From Bombardia bombarda (lineage: Eukaryota; Ascomycota; Sordariomycetes; Sordariales; Lasiosphaeriaceae), in NCBI GenBank assembly GCA_030512295.1, contig JAULSR010000001.1:8207001-8271000 (forward strand): a DNA stretch of 64,000 bases, given 5' to 3'. Both the position numbers and the translations under genes were made by a program. Positions 11,871-23,192 of this stretch are shown here, piece by piece; within the stretch, counting starts at the first letter, position 1; each line of letters starts with the position of its first letter. The notes under the pieces were generated by a model. It searched no databases, was not told the DNA's origin, and worked only from the letters and a program-made list of their open reading frames with translations.

Positions 11871-11981
11871 TTTGACGTTGTTTTGAAAGAAATTGATAAA
11901 AAGTCGGTGAAGAAAATAAATTTTTGGTGTTGACCCCCTCATTGTGGTGAACCTGTGAGTGGCTTACAAGGGGGCCTGTAA

Positions 11982-12009
11982 GTGGCGCATTACTTTTCTT
12001 ACCCCATTG
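11982..12009 (-). repeat. Right terminal inverted repeat
   Basis: This is the perfect inverted copy of 10636-10663. The TA target duplication follows at 12010-12011. Confidence 0.95.
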
Positions 12010-12502
12010 TACAGGATAATACTCAGCGTTATCTCCGTAACGGTCGAAAAATAGCGAGCGATATAGTAAGAAATTTTGAGTCATCAAGGTGTGGACCAAG
12101 GTGCAGACTGTCACTGTGACAGTCAAATGCTCAATACGGTATGTTGACGATATCAATATGGTTTAAATCACCAGGTCACAGCTTCGCTGCAGCAGGCGGT
12201 TGATGAAACGGAACTATATCCATGACACATTGTACATCGTAGTCGCCCTACGAACAGTAACCAAAAGTTTAATTTAAGCCCTGAGAAGTACCTACTTAGG
12301 TAGGTACCTAGGCATACTGCTAGTAAGTACTCTGTTTTTTGCCTACAACTCAAGTAAAGGTAGTTGGGTTGTAGATGGTTGGCCGTTATAGAAATGGGTC
12401 GCATAAGAAAGATGGTCGCGGACGAACAAATGCTCATCTCCTCAAGAAGTCCCGACAGCCATAAAATATCCTTTCCAACAGGCAAACTGGAGCCAGTTTA
12501 TC
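12010..12502. other. Spacer between transposon and kinase gene
   Basis: No gene is seen. A cluster of CCTA/TAGG palindromic motifs lies at about 12284-12312. The segment next to 12503 is the 3' flank of the kinase-like gene. Confidence 0.45.
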
Positions 12503-13735
12503 CTAAGCCAGTTTCTCCTGGGCCAGTTGCTTGGCCTTTGCTTTTCTCTTGGCTTTGCATTCCGCAATGCACTCATTCTCTAGTTTGTCAAAGTCTTCAA
12601 ACGAGAACGCCGGGACTGGTCCCCCTTCTGTCTTGCAGTTCAAGCCAACATATGGATCCTCATCCCGATACAGTCGCAGCACCTCGCTAAATTTCTTTCG
12701 CATGTTGGCGGGGACGTTGTTGCGCTCAAATAGCCACTGCTGCCGGGACTCAAAGATAAGCTCCATGGCTCGCAAGAGGGCGATCTGCGACGGAGTGGGA
12801 GGAGCAGCAATATCCTTCAATCCTTTCTTGAGCAGCAAGTAGAACAAAAGATGGCGATTACCGGTGCCCAGATATGTATCTTGGAGGCTCAGTTGATACG
12901 ACGGAGGGTAGAAGCCAGCGAGCTCCCAGTCGATGATGGAGGCGAGTTTGTATCTCGTGTTTCCGCTGGCATCTGTACTCGACTGGAGGATGAGATTGCG
13001 CGGCGAGAGATCGTTGTGGCAGAATACCGCTTCTTTCGGCCATTGTTCCATATCCGAATCACTAACTATGGTAGAGCCGAAATCCTCAAAGTTAGACCTA
13101 ATCACAACACCCTTCGGATCCGCGATCGGGTCGACGGTGTAGAAGGGAAGGTCCAACTTTCGTCCCTCCTTAATGGCAGATAGCAACGCGGGCCCATTGT
13201 CCAGAAATCCGGTCCAGGGTCCCCCAAGAGCCGCTTTTTTGAGGACCTCGTCATCTCCTTCATCAAGTGCTCGATGCAGAATCGTTTGAACTTTGGCGTC
13301 AGAAAGTCGCACTTGCTGTAGCATCGACTGCGCCTCAACAATAGCGGCGGTGACAGACTTCTGGTCCTCGTCAATCATATGCTCCCAAACTTCCTCCAAA
13401 GTGGTGCCTTCGATGAACTCGATGACAGAAAACTCGAATTCTCTTCCATTCTCGTCGACTGTTTTTCCGACTTGGAAAGTCTCTGGGACAATGCCGGGAA
13501 TGTAAGTGGCAGCGATTTCCTGCATGGCAGCAACCATGGCGAAACGCGTCGACTTGCCATTCAGGGCTTCGAGCCGGACTGCGCATACACGCTGACCGTT
13601 GCTGAGGGCATTTGGGAGCACGGCTTTGAAGATGCATTTGTCAAAGTTATTGAGGATAATAGAGAATGAAGACGGCTGGTTGTCCGGGAATATATGCCCG
13701 AGTAGGGCATCGTCCGGAACCAATAAGCCGTCCAT
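12503..13735 (-). CDS. Aminoglycoside phosphotransferase-like (APH) kinase family protein
   Basis: This is an intronless gene of 410 residues with the small-molecule kinase fold of the APH/choline kinase family. The catalytic loop is HNDLSPRN (His240, Asp242, Asn247) and the metal-binding motif is IIDWE (Asp269). The N-terminal lobe is less typical: I see no clear Gly-rich loop, and candidates for the ATP-binding Lys lie within the first 65 residues. The C-terminus is Lys/Ala-rich with many charged residues (about 390-410). Fungal genomes hold many such genes and their substrates are mostly unknown; no antibiotic resistance role should be assumed. The start at 13735 is the first ATG of the frame and gives a normal family length. 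Confidence 0.88.
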   Translation of the reverse strand: MDGLLVPDDALLGHIFPDNQPSSFSIILNNFDKCIFKAVLPNALSNGQRVCAVRLEALNGKSTRFAMVAAMQEIAATYIPGIVPETFQVGKTVDENGREFEFSVIEFIEGTTLEEVWEHMIDEDQKSVTAAIVEAQSMLQQVRLSDAKVQTILHRALDEGDDEVLKKAALGGPWTGFLDNGPALLSAIKEGRKLDLPFYTVDPIADPKGVVIRSNFEDFGSTIVSDSDMEQWPKEAVFCHNDLSPRNLILQSSTDASGNTRYKLASIIDWELAGFYPPSYQLSLQDTYLGTGNRHLLFYLLLKKGLKDIAAPPTPSQIALLRAMELIFESRQQWLFERNNVPANMRKKFSEVLRLYRDEDPYVGLNCKTEGGPVPAFSFEDFDKLENECIAECKAKRKAKAKQLAQEKLA

Positions 13736-14794
13736 TGTAATTGGCGAGGGGGAGTGGTAAGGTAATGAAGAGGGTAATTAACAAGACCAACCTCAATTAC
13801 AGAGGAAGTTTGTGGAAATGAAAGAGGAGGAGGTCAACAGAAGCGCCTAGGTACCTATTTGTATACAGTAAATTCTGCAACGCTGGGGCGGAGTGAGAGA
13901 TGTCCATCAAGTCAGGCTGTGTGAATGTGAATTTTGGTTGCCGCGTTACACGACAGGACTAGTCTCAGGAGCACAGACCAGTTGTTAGTGCCCTCCCCCC
14001 TTTCTCCCTCTATTTTGTTGGTGGGCTTCACTTTGAGATCCAAAGTGCTGACCTGACTGCTGCATCAGTGCAATGCCCAAATCAAAAGTTGTTATCGTTT
14101 CCAAACTTTGCTCAGCTGTATGTGCTTGGGTTGATAAAGGTGGCTGAGTTGGTCAATGATTTTTCATGGGAGCGTCCGTTTCCGAACAGAGGTTCGTTCT
14201 GAATGTTTCACTGTTCTTTTTGGTCACGGTCATGGTCGAGTTTCCCCATGATGTATGGTTTTTGGACGATGGAATCGTCTTATTTCCCCAAGGTTCTGGA
14301 CATATTCATAGCCCTTCTTTGGCTGACAGTTTCATGAGATTACCTAACCACGCAGACAACATCGTCGCGCATTCATTATACGCCGTTTAGTTGCTGTTAT
14401 GGATCATGTTTTAACTTTCCTCTCTGGCCTGAGGCGAGTTAAATGGTTGTTTCCTCTGTTTCCCGTCTTCTCACAAAGACGACCGAACGAGTTGGGTTCG
14501 CTGCCTCCTCATTCTTCGTCTTATCGATATTTTCTCGGTGTCTTTCTTCTTCTCTTACTGATATAATTCTCTGTACCTCGGTGTGTTGACTTGGTCCGTT
14601 TCACTAATATACCTACCGTATTGGTACTGTCGGGCCATCTTTCGGTCTTCATGGCTTGAATGAGACGACTCGAGAGTGATTCTGAAATACCGTGTAAATG
14701 TAAGCAGGGTACGTACCTCAATACCCCGGACGGGTAACCCTGATAATCTGTTTGGTCGCCTTTGTCTTAGCGTGCAAATGCACATGACTTGAAG

Positions 14795-14814
14795 CCAATC
14801 AGCGTGACTCTGAT
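14795..14814 (+). promoter_or_regulatory. Candidate CCAAT-HapX site
   Basis: CCAAT is followed after exactly 12 bases by GAT, fitting the CSAAT-N12-RWT pattern described for the CCAAT-binding complex with HapX. TGACT lies within the spacer. The degenerate part of the pattern makes chance matches fairly common, so the weight rests on its place upstream of an iron regulator. Confidence 0.35.
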
Positions 14815-14984
14815 TACCCATCCCGATTCCGGAGTGTGCAAAGTTCGAATCAAAGACAACAAACCCAGGTGGAAGCGTCCAACATGCCAAAATGTGGGTT
14901 GTACTCCTTAATGCTGCCGGATGGTGCCCAGGAAGAAGGTTGACAAATTACAAAAAGGTAAGATTCACTATGATGAAGATAAGG

Positions 14985-14993
14985 TTATCTGAT
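14985..14993 (-). promoter_or_regulatory. Candidate SRE binding site
   Basis: The minus strand reads ATCAGATAA, an exact match to the ATCWGATAA consensus of fungal GATA siderophore repressors. It lies about 2.2 kb upstream of the SRE start codon, so autoregulation is possible but distant. Confidence 0.4.
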
Positions 14994-15463
14994 GGCAGTA
15001 TTTGATAATCTCCCGTCAAAGTAAAGGTGGGCGCTCGCTCGAAAAGGCTTCCGTTTGACAGACCGATTCCATGTGCCTGGGGTGCAGCAGTTGTGGGCCC
15101 CGCACCGCTATGTGGGTCTGGCCCGGGGCTGATGAAATTGATAAAAAGGCTTGGCGGGGACTTTTTGGCGGGTCTATTAGATCTCAAGCGAGAACGGGAT
15201 CGCCAAGATAACGGTAAGCAGATTCGGGCCCGAAGAGGCCCGCTCGCCATTATTACCGATTTGTGCATGCTGAGTGAGGTGGGTTTTGCTACTTGGTCCT
15301 TTTTGTCTTTTTGGTGTGTAAACATTAGATGTTGAGTGAGAGAAGGAAACACCGCTTTGAAAATTCTAACATCACAACAAATGACTCAAGATAAGGCCTA
15401 GCCTCCATTACCATGTCAAGTAAGACGAGTCGCCTCTCGGCAACCGGGTTCTAGACACTAACG

Positions 15464-15486
15464 GATATCTGATAAGATGATAGATA
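15464..15486 (+). promoter_or_regulatory. GATA cluster with an exact ATCWGATAA match
   Basis: Four GATA cores lie within 23 bases. One of them, at 15467-15475, reads ATCTGATAA and matches the SRE-type consensus exactly. The cluster lies between SRE and the kinase gene, at about 1.7 kb from each start codon. Confidence 0.45.
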
Positions 15487-17194
15487 ATCTCCCCGGGTTG
15501 GTGCCACCCCTGATCTTACCCGAGTGTCTCTTGGACGTGTGCAACTATGGTACGTAATCCGTTACGTGCCTTGGTAATGTTAAGGTTAGGTTGGTAGCTC
15601 GGGTACCTCCTATTCTAGGTCGGGACATGCAGGCTGTCAAGTGCCTGCGCCGGCGCGCAATCCGAAGGGTGGTGGTGGATTGCTGCTAGTGTCATGAGGG
15701 TGCACATCGCACCTCGATACGATTCGTGGAGGGGATGATGGCAGCGCCAAGGCGTCTACTGTGTAGGGTGGGTGAGGCTGCGAATGCCCTGGAGCGACGT
15801 CAGAAAAGAGCAACCTGCCAGCCTGCCTCGCTCCCCGGATGCCCCGTGGCTCGGGAATCTCCGCCTGTCGGTCAGCTGGTGTACATTATATTCGAATCTG
15901 GAAATGGCGACAAAACACCAGCTCGGAGCGTTGAGTTCGGTAATGCGACATAGTAAACTGTATCGGGAATTACGGACGAAATCTGTTGGACAAGATTACG
16001 AATAACCGTCGAGAATAGAATTTGGGGCCCTGGCTGCATGTCTGGGAACGCCCCTGTCGCACCCACTTAGACCGGATTGCTGACATTGCAAGCCCTTTGA
16101 TTTGACAGCGCGGCCGTATTGTGGGGCGGTCTTGGCTGCTGGACTTGTTTCCTGAGTCGGTCGCCATTCCTCTCCCTCACGCTGCCAAACAAGTGCCTTG
16201 GTCACTGCAGCGGATTTTGGTCTAGTTTGTCAACGGGGAACACGGCTTCCATGTAGTTGACCAAAAACACTATTCGTTCTAACTGTGACAGCCGAGAAGC
16301 TGACTTAATCGCTGTCTGTCACATACGCCATTTCCATTGCCAGTCACACGTTCATTCGTCAAGGACTATCGAAAGCATCTCATCATCTTTCCAGTACTTG
16401 TTGCTCCGTCTTTCGATAGTGGCTTTCAGGTCAGGTAGATCAGAGATCAAATAAAAAAGACAACTGTGGAGCACAGATCATTCCCATTCGCCTACCCACA
16501 GTCCACACCCGCACCCGCACCCCTAAATAAGAACTAAGGGAACCAGAACGACAACTGCCAGTTGGTCCAGGCCCGCTCACTCTTTCCAGGACGACCTACA
16601 CTACGGCTTCCCGACAACCTTCCAATACTGCACCCCGACTTCATTTGGGACGGGACCACATATAACGTAACGGCTGGATACTGCCGCCATCTTGATCGTA
16701 CTGTACTCGTACTACTCGCCCGGATATTCACTACCTTACCGGGGACCAACTTGGTGGCGTGTTCCGAGTTGCCCTTGCTTCCATCTCGTAGCCTGCACCC
16801 ACCCGCCTCGTCGCATCATACGGTGCTTGCTCCGGTGCTCGGCGCGCTTGGCCATATCCCTTCCCCGAGGATCCATTTGCGTTAGGCAGAATCCCCCCTC
16901 CCCCTTGTCAGCGTCATCTTTGGTCATTCTCTGTCCGTTCTGTCTCGAAGGAGCAAGTCTACTACGTACACTATACCCCAGATCTTGGCGCGTAATCTTG
17001 ACCGCCCTCCTCGATCACACTCCCATAACCTGACAGTCACGAGACGACGACAAGTGGCAACTGCGCCCCCTGCTTCCGAAATACAAGTCGATCCTCTCGC
17101 CCATTGCAGACCACGTCAGCTTCATCCTGCCCCGCCTGTTTTTCAAAAGATTCTCTCGTCTCCAACTTGAGCACCTCCAAGGTTCTTGCTCTCC

Positions 17195-19064
17195 ATGCGG
17201 CCGAGAACGATGGCTTTGTCGGAATCCAGTCGGCATTTATCTTCTCAAACGCCCAGAGAGCCAGTACCAAGTCCTGGGCGGCGTACGGCTCTTCCATCGG
17301 GACCCATACGATCAAGAGAGGGTAGCGATGAGTCTCGATTTTCCAGACACGACTCCATCCTCTCAGAAGACGATAGTATGGTCGGGTCTAATGTTAGCAA
17401 CTCTCCAAACCCGACCAGGACTGTTCCATATCACCACAGCGCACCCAGCCCGACATTATTCGTAACTGAAAGCCCTCCGCATGATGTGGCTATGGATAAT
17501 CAGAGTGTATCAGGCACTGGGTCTATTCAAGGACACGCTGGACAGGTCTGCAGGTGAGAGCATTGTATTCCTCAACACACTTATCTTTTGTTTTAACATC
17601 TTTGCAGCAACTGTGGGACAACCCGCACCCCTCTTTGGCGAAGATCACCACAAGGCGCTACAATCTGCAATGCGTGCGGCTTGTATCTGAAAGCCAGGAA
17701 TGCGGATCGCCCGACCAACCTGAAGCGTCCGCCTAATGTGGTTGCGAGCAGTGTTCGACATACGCCCGTCAACCTGTCGCCAAAAGCCAACACCCCGGCA
17801 CTCCCGACGACCCCGGGCGCAACATATGTTGCGGCGGACCAGACACCAACGGGATCGTGCCCTGGAGGAGGGAGGTGCAATGGCACAGGAGGTGCCGAGG
17901 GATGCAGTGGCTGTCCAGCGTACAATAATCGAGTCTCAAAGAGCGCCAGTCTGAGCGTGTTGAAGTGCCAGGGCGCTGTGTCTCCGGCAAAACAGCACAC
18001 AGAATGTGGTTCGGAAGAGAATGCTCCCATCGATATCAGCGCATTGCATATCCAGAGCCAAAACACCACAGTCGTTATCGCATGCCAGAACTGTGGGACA
18101 ACCATAACCCCATTATGGCGCAGAGACGAGGCTGGCCATACGATTTGTAACGCTTGTGGTAGGTCATGGCCCCACTGAGGGAACGCTCCAGTGTGATTGA
18201 CTCCAGAAAACCCATATCTAACGTTACACCATAGGCCTTTACTACAAACTGCATGGACTCCACCGGCCAGTGGCAATGAAAAAGGCGGTAATCAAGCGGA
18301 GGAAACGTGTCATTCCTGCTAGTGGAGGTGGCATGTCGGAAACCGAAAACGGCTCAGTCGAGCCCGCAGACTCGCCATCACCAGACCCCGACATGGACGT
18401 AGAGAGGGGATCGATGAATCCAGACGGGTCTATCAACCTCGGTCTTCGTTGCCGACCAGAGCACTCCTTAACCCTAGTACCCGAAAAGGTCCTGCGGCAA
18501 AACAGACAGACCTCGCCATTGCCGTCATCGGGCAGCTTGGGACAATATCATTCGACGCACAATAATAACCAGCAACAACAACAAAACTCACATGACTCCC
18601 TCACAAACGAGAACAGGCTGGCCCCGTTAACATCCATATCGACCTCTGCTGACCGGCAATCGTCACTCTCACCCGCATCCTTCCTCTCGCCTTCACGCAA
18701 GCGGTCGATTTCCGCAACCGATATGGACTTCCAGGAATACAGCAACAACGAAAACCACAAGCGCCTGTCGTCCATCAAGTCGATACTCAATCCTGCTGCT
18801 TCAGACTCGATGGGTCGTGACCAGGACTCTTCAGAGCAGCAATACCGACAGCATATGCGGTCCCCGGGCGGCGGGGGCACATCTACTTCGGCGCATAGTC
18901 CGAGGTTCTCGAATAATACTACTGCACAAGGAAACAGTCCAAGAGATCACGGCGGTAGTGAAGACGAGCGACTTAAATCCGAGAGGCGTGCTGCGTTGCG
19001 GCGCGAGGCGGATAAGATGAGGGAGATGTTGGCAGCGACGGAGAGGGAGATTGCTGAGCTTTGA
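17195..19064 (+). CDS. SRE: GATA-type iron/siderophore transcription repressor SRE
   Basis: This protein represses siderophore synthesis and iron uptake genes when iron is sufficient. I join exons 17195-17553, 17608-18158 and 18235-19064, giving 579 residues. Two GATA zinc fingers are present. The first has Cys119, 122, 140 and 143; the second has Cys279, 282, 300 and 303 (each C-x2-C-x17-C-x2-C). Between them lies the Cys-rich region, with cysteines at 204, 210, 219 and 222, which binds iron in this family and separates it from nitrogen or light GATA factors. The second intron splits finger two just after its last Cys codon; retention would add a premature stop. The C-terminus is Ser/Gln-rich and ends in a charged helix (RREADKMREMLAATEREIAE) typical of SRE/SreA/Urbs1 proteins. 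The start is the first in-frame ATG. Confidence 0.96.
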
Positions 19065-20138
19065 GATGGGGAAAACTTAGGAGGGGCGTTTATATTTGGG
19101 CACAAGTTGCCTGGCGAAAAGGGGATATATTATGGTTTTGCGGTATGGCTTGCCATTCGGAATGTCCATGGCGCAGCTATTACAACGATGGGGAAAACGG
19201 CTTCTTATGTCGGAGATAATGGCGCTTTGGGAACGGATGCGTGGGAGGGGATACTATGAAAAGTTAACACGTCTTTACGGTCAAAAATCGCCAATCCCTT
19301 TTGTTATATAGAGTCTTTTTTAGCACTTTGCTTGGGTTGGTTGTACAGGTGGATGGATGGATGGATTACTAGCGACAACAACAACAGGCGCCTTTGATAC
19401 TTCATCTCCTTGATTGGTTCTGGGAAGTGAGGGTTGGGAATGGCGTCGGATGTGATACCTAGGCAGGTAGGTAAGGGGTTCAAAAGGCAAAGAGACGAAA
19501 GTATGATATGATACGGATAGCATATATAGCATTACACGATATAGAGTTGGGGATGCTGCAATAGTATGTATGGGGTATGAAAACATTCTTTTGCAGTCTA
19601 CCTATTCATCACCAGTGAAAAGGCCCTCCGGGTTTCTCGGTAGCTCCAATTATGCAGCGAAACAAGGACGATTGTTTCCAGTTGGGTGAAAATGGTCCAA
19701 GCAAATGCTCTAACGCGCTATACCGGGTGGTTAGTGGAGGACCCAGACCTAGGGGCTTTTGGCGGAGCTTGCCGCGCAAGCTTGGGCCTGTCAGACATTG
19801 AAAGTCGTCAGCTTTCCGTCCCGGAGCCTCCCAAACCAGGCTTGGCTGGCACCCCTAGCTTCAATTTCATCGTCATCTGCAACCCCCCAAGTTCCAACCC
19901 ATCGCGACAACACACACGCGGCCGGAAATCCTTCTGCCTAACAATCTCAACTTAGCGCAAACAACTTTGTCACGGTGCCTCGACGAACACGACACCTTTG
20001 CCTATTCATACAAGCTTGTTTTAGACTTGACATCACCCGCCTCATTTTGTCTTTTTTGTTTCTTTCGCACGCGCGCGCGCATTGACGTTCCATCCATCCA
20101 TCAATCGTGATTGACAGGATCGACCACTATACGCCAAA
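19065..20138. other. Intergenic, SRE to TVP15
   Basis: This holds the 3' flank of SRE and the promoter and leader of TVP15. A GTAGGTAAGG/CCTAGG motif block lies near 19457-19475 and an alternating CG tract (cacgcgcgcgcgc) near 20070. No gene is supported. Confidence 0.45.
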
Positions 20139-21226
20139 ATGGACTTCTCCGACTCCTTGTACGTTTGTAGCTATTCCCGTTCATATAAACCCGACGCGGC
20201 GGCTGGGCATGGCAGACAGCATCTTGCTGGGGAGAGCTACTTTCATCATCTGGCAGCTCATGTGGCTGGTTAACATGATGGCTCGTCGTCGCCGCCGCGG
20301 TTGTCGCATTGACTTTGCTAACTCTACTGTGTCATCAACAGCCGGATCGTCAACCTGGTGGTTGCGGTCATCATGGTCTTGGGCGGCATCGCGCAATTCT
20401 TCCCGTCTATTACCTTGTACGTTGTCCCGGATCTTTTTCCTTTTCCGACAAAAATACACACACCTATTACGCTTGCGGGGCTAGGTTCTCGGTCGACGGG
20501 GCGATACGTTGGGACGTGATGTGATGCGATGCGCCGCGCACCGGGCTACAAGGAACGGATACGTGCATAACGCTGGCGGTTGGACTGCATTGTATATACC
20601 TACTACACGCGTTCCAGCACAGGCGATGCTTGTTTCCGTCTGCAGTGCGCGCGCACACACACATCTCAGCTCGCCTCGTCGCGGTGCCCTCGTCATACAC
20701 CATCTTGGATATATGGCTGCTTGCTAACGCGTTATTCTTCAACCTATTTTAGCAAGGGGATTCTCATTGGGTGCTACGTGATCATCTTTGGTCTCGCAAC
20801 TGCTCTTCTTGGTATGTACAATACGTCTATCTCGCTCCTTCCCCAGTTCATCGCACCCGAGGACAGCATTGCTAACTTCCATGCTACAGAGTTCCAAATT
20901 CCGCCTCAGGTTTCGCGCTACGCTTCGTTCCTCTTCTCTTTCATCGGCCGTGGTATCTGTAAGTCTCCCCCCTGCTGTCACTCGTCGCTATATAGCCAGT
21001 GTCAAAGAGGCTGGCTTCCCTTTCATGAATACTAACCGTATGGAACAAAATAGTTTACATCTTCGTTGGCTCTCTTATCCTTAGCTCTCACGTCCTCATG
21101 ACCATCGCCGGGTCGATCGTGGGTATCGTCGGCGTGGGCTACGTCGTCCTCGAGTATATCCCGTCCATTGAGCCTCCCGCCAACATGCGGGAAGCGGATG
21201 CTGGATGGGGCGCCGAGCAGGTTTAA
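20139..21226 (+). CDS. TVP15: Golgi membrane protein TVP15 / COPI-associated protein
   Basis: This is a small tetraspanning protein of late-Golgi/Tlg2 vesicles, in the COPI-associated family. I assemble five short exons: 20139-20158, 20342-20416, 20753-20811, 20890-20958 and 21054-21226, giving 131 residues. The protein opens MDFSDSFRIVNLVVAVIMVL and has about four hydrophobic segments. It contains the highly conserved block EFQIPPQVSRYASFLFSFIG followed by RGIFYIFVGS, and it ends with the family signature PPANMREADAGWGAEQV. All introns are GT-AG (GTACGT, GTACGT, GTATGT, GTAAGT). The second intron is unusually long for this gene-dense part (336 bases). A naive open-frame search misses it because no exon exceeds 173 bases. 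Confidence 0.95.
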
Positions 21227-22090
21227 GCGCCTGTTCCTCGCCAAATTAACTATGCGATACAGGAGTGAGGACCTGGTTTAGAATCCGGAGCAAGGGCAGG
21301 CATCACTTTCAACGGAAATGAGGATATTTCTACAAGGTTTCTTTGGACTCTCACGATTTTACAGTCCAAGATCATTCATTAGGCACTGCAGAGGAGGGTG
21401 GGAGGGACTGGGCTGTGAAGTTTGGTTGTTGAGAGGGATACGAGTAATTTGTTGTACGAAACGGCGGGTTCCTAAAATACCGGGACAGGTGCTGTTATAC
21501 TGAGGCGGTATGTCGGCTGTGATATTGCACGTGTCTCAATTATTGCCGAGAGGGGAAGTTTCAAGTTCCATAGGGAACTAGCTGTGGGAGCGCATGATGA
21601 AGAGTTTTGCGATCTTCTGCGTAGGATGTAAGATAGCAGAAGGCTTTCGTTGTTAGCATCAGTGGTTGTCATGTCTTGATAAGGGCCTCGGAACGGACGG
21701 CGAAACTATATAATCATTCTCTTCGGCATTGCTTGACTGAAAGTAGGTGCATACACCGCCCTTGGCTTGAAGCAGACCTCTAGAATACTGTGTACTTTGT
21801 ATAGGTGAGGAGAAAAGGGGCAGACATAAAGAGTATATGGGGGTTAGGGTTCAGCGCAAAAAGCAGCTGCATGCCGATAAGGCGCTTATCGAAGGTTCAA
21901 GCGAGGGGCAGGCTCACAATTTTTTTGACGTCTGGCAGAAGTTGAAGGAGGGGCTATCGAACTTGGACCCGTTCTTAAAAATAAACATTCTTAAACTCAT
22001 ATAACAGCCACGCAGGACCTCTCATTTTATATAGAGGGAGTAGAAAAAAATTATCTCTTGATTTATCTCACCAAAACTCACAAATCAAAA
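21227..22090. other. Intergenic, TVP15 to BCP1
   Basis: No gene is seen. A TATATA element at 22028-22033 lies about 60 bases before the BCP1 start codon. A short telomere-like string (GGGTTAGGGTTC) begins at 21841. Confidence 0.45.
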
Positions 22091-23056
22091 ATGGCCAGAA
22101 AACGTGCGAGAGAGGCCGATGGCCAGATCGACCCCACCGTCGATAAGATGGATCATGATGGAGATGACAGCTCAGACAGCGACGATGTGAGTTGAGCTTA
22201 CATTATTTATACAAAACAAGAAAGACGAAAAATACTGACACCACAAAAAAAGGACATGGAAATGGTAAACGTCGACTTTGAGCTCTTCAACTACGACTCT
22301 CAGATCGACTTCCACGGGGTCAAGACGCTGCTGCGGCAGCTGTTCGACACGGACGCGCAACTGTTTGAGCTCTCGGCGCTGAGCGACCTCATCGTGGAGC
22401 AAAACACCATCGGGTCGACGTGCAAGGTGGACGACAAGGCTAACGACGCCTACGCCTTCCTCACCGTGCTCAACGCGCACGAGCACCGCGCCAAGATGCC
22501 CGTCGCACAGCTCATTGAGTACCTCAGCGACAAGGCCAAGTCAACCAACGACCCCAAGCTGGCCGCGGCCGTGCCGGAGCTGCTCGCCGACACGTCGGGC
22601 AAGGTGGTGGTGGGCCTGGTGCTGGCGGAGCGCCTGCTCAACATGCCGGCAGAGGTGATCCCGCCCATGTGGGGCATGATGATTGACGAGATCGAGGCGG
22701 CCGTCGAGGACAAGGAGCCGTACGAGTTCACGCATTACTTGGTTGTGTCGAGGGCGTATCACGAAGTGCAGTCGAGCATCAGTCAGGAGGAGAGGAAGCA
22801 GAAGAAGGCCAAGGCGGCGGGGGATGATTCAAAGTTGTATTTCTTTCACCCAGAGGACGAGGAGATGCGGAAACATGCTGTTGCGGCGGGGGCGTATTCG
22901 TTCACCAAGGACAGCGAGTCGAGCGCGGATAGTAAGAGGGCGTTTCAGGAGATGGGGGTCAGGCCGCGGGGGTTCATGATGCTGATCGAGGCACGCAGGT
23001 TTGAGGGCGCGGTTAAGGCGATTGGGGACTACGTGGGCGGCGCGTTGTCTACTTAG
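22091..23056 (+). CDS. BCP1: BCP1/BCCIP family protein
   Basis: Bcp1 is a nuclear chaperone of ribosomal protein Rpl23 that also affects export of the lipid kinase Mss4; its human relative BCCIP binds BRCA2 and p21. The exons are 22091-22186 and 22253-23056, giving 299 residues. The N-terminus is basic then acidic (MARKRAREADGQ, then DHDGDDSSDSDD), consistent with a nuclear localisation signal followed by an acidic stretch. The BCCIP domain starts at VNVDFELFNYDSQIDFHGVK and ends with PRGFMMLIEARRF. The intron has a GTGAGT donor and an A-rich stretch right before its AG. The gene converges with chorismate mutase, only about 135 bases separating the two stop codons, so their 3' UTRs probably overlap. 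Confidence 0.95.
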
Positions 23057-23192
23057 CTGAGGTTTTTATTTTTAATTGTTTTTTTCTCTCTGTTTGTTTT
23101 TGTGTAGGGGAAGAGGAGAGGAAGGTAAGAAGCAGCCTTTCTGTCTCGTTTCTACCACCACCGCCGCCGCCAGCGCCAGCGCCAGCGCAACC

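Larger units (their letters stand above)
10636..12009 (-). mobile_element. Tc1/mariner-superfamily transposon, inactive
   Basis: This is a complete element of 1374 bp. It has perfect 28-bp terminal inverted repeats beginning CAATGGGGTAAG, flanked on both sides by TA (10634-10635 and 12010-12011), the target-site duplication expected of Tc1/mariner elements. A single transposase reading frame lies on the minus strand with no frameshift but with stop codons at four places. The deduced catalytic spacing, Asp to Glu with 34 residues between, is the DD34E type found in Tc1-like elements such as impala. The intact ends and single-frame decay indicate a fairly recent insertion inactivated by base substitutions alone. 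Confidence 0.95.
13736..17194. other. 3.5-kb spacer upstream of SRE, likely regulatory
   Basis: This is a divergent region between the APH-like kinase (-) and SRE (+). No coding region is supported by motifs or by splice-linked frames. It contains motifs matching binding sites of iron regulators at 14795-14814, 14985-14993 and 15464-15486. The last kilobase before 17195 is pyrimidine-rich and may be a long 5' leader of SRE. Confidence 0.5.

Noticed and set aside
14830..14860. GTTCGAATC string resembling a tRNA B box
   Set aside because: No A box at the right distance upstream and no cloverleaf pairing could be drawn.
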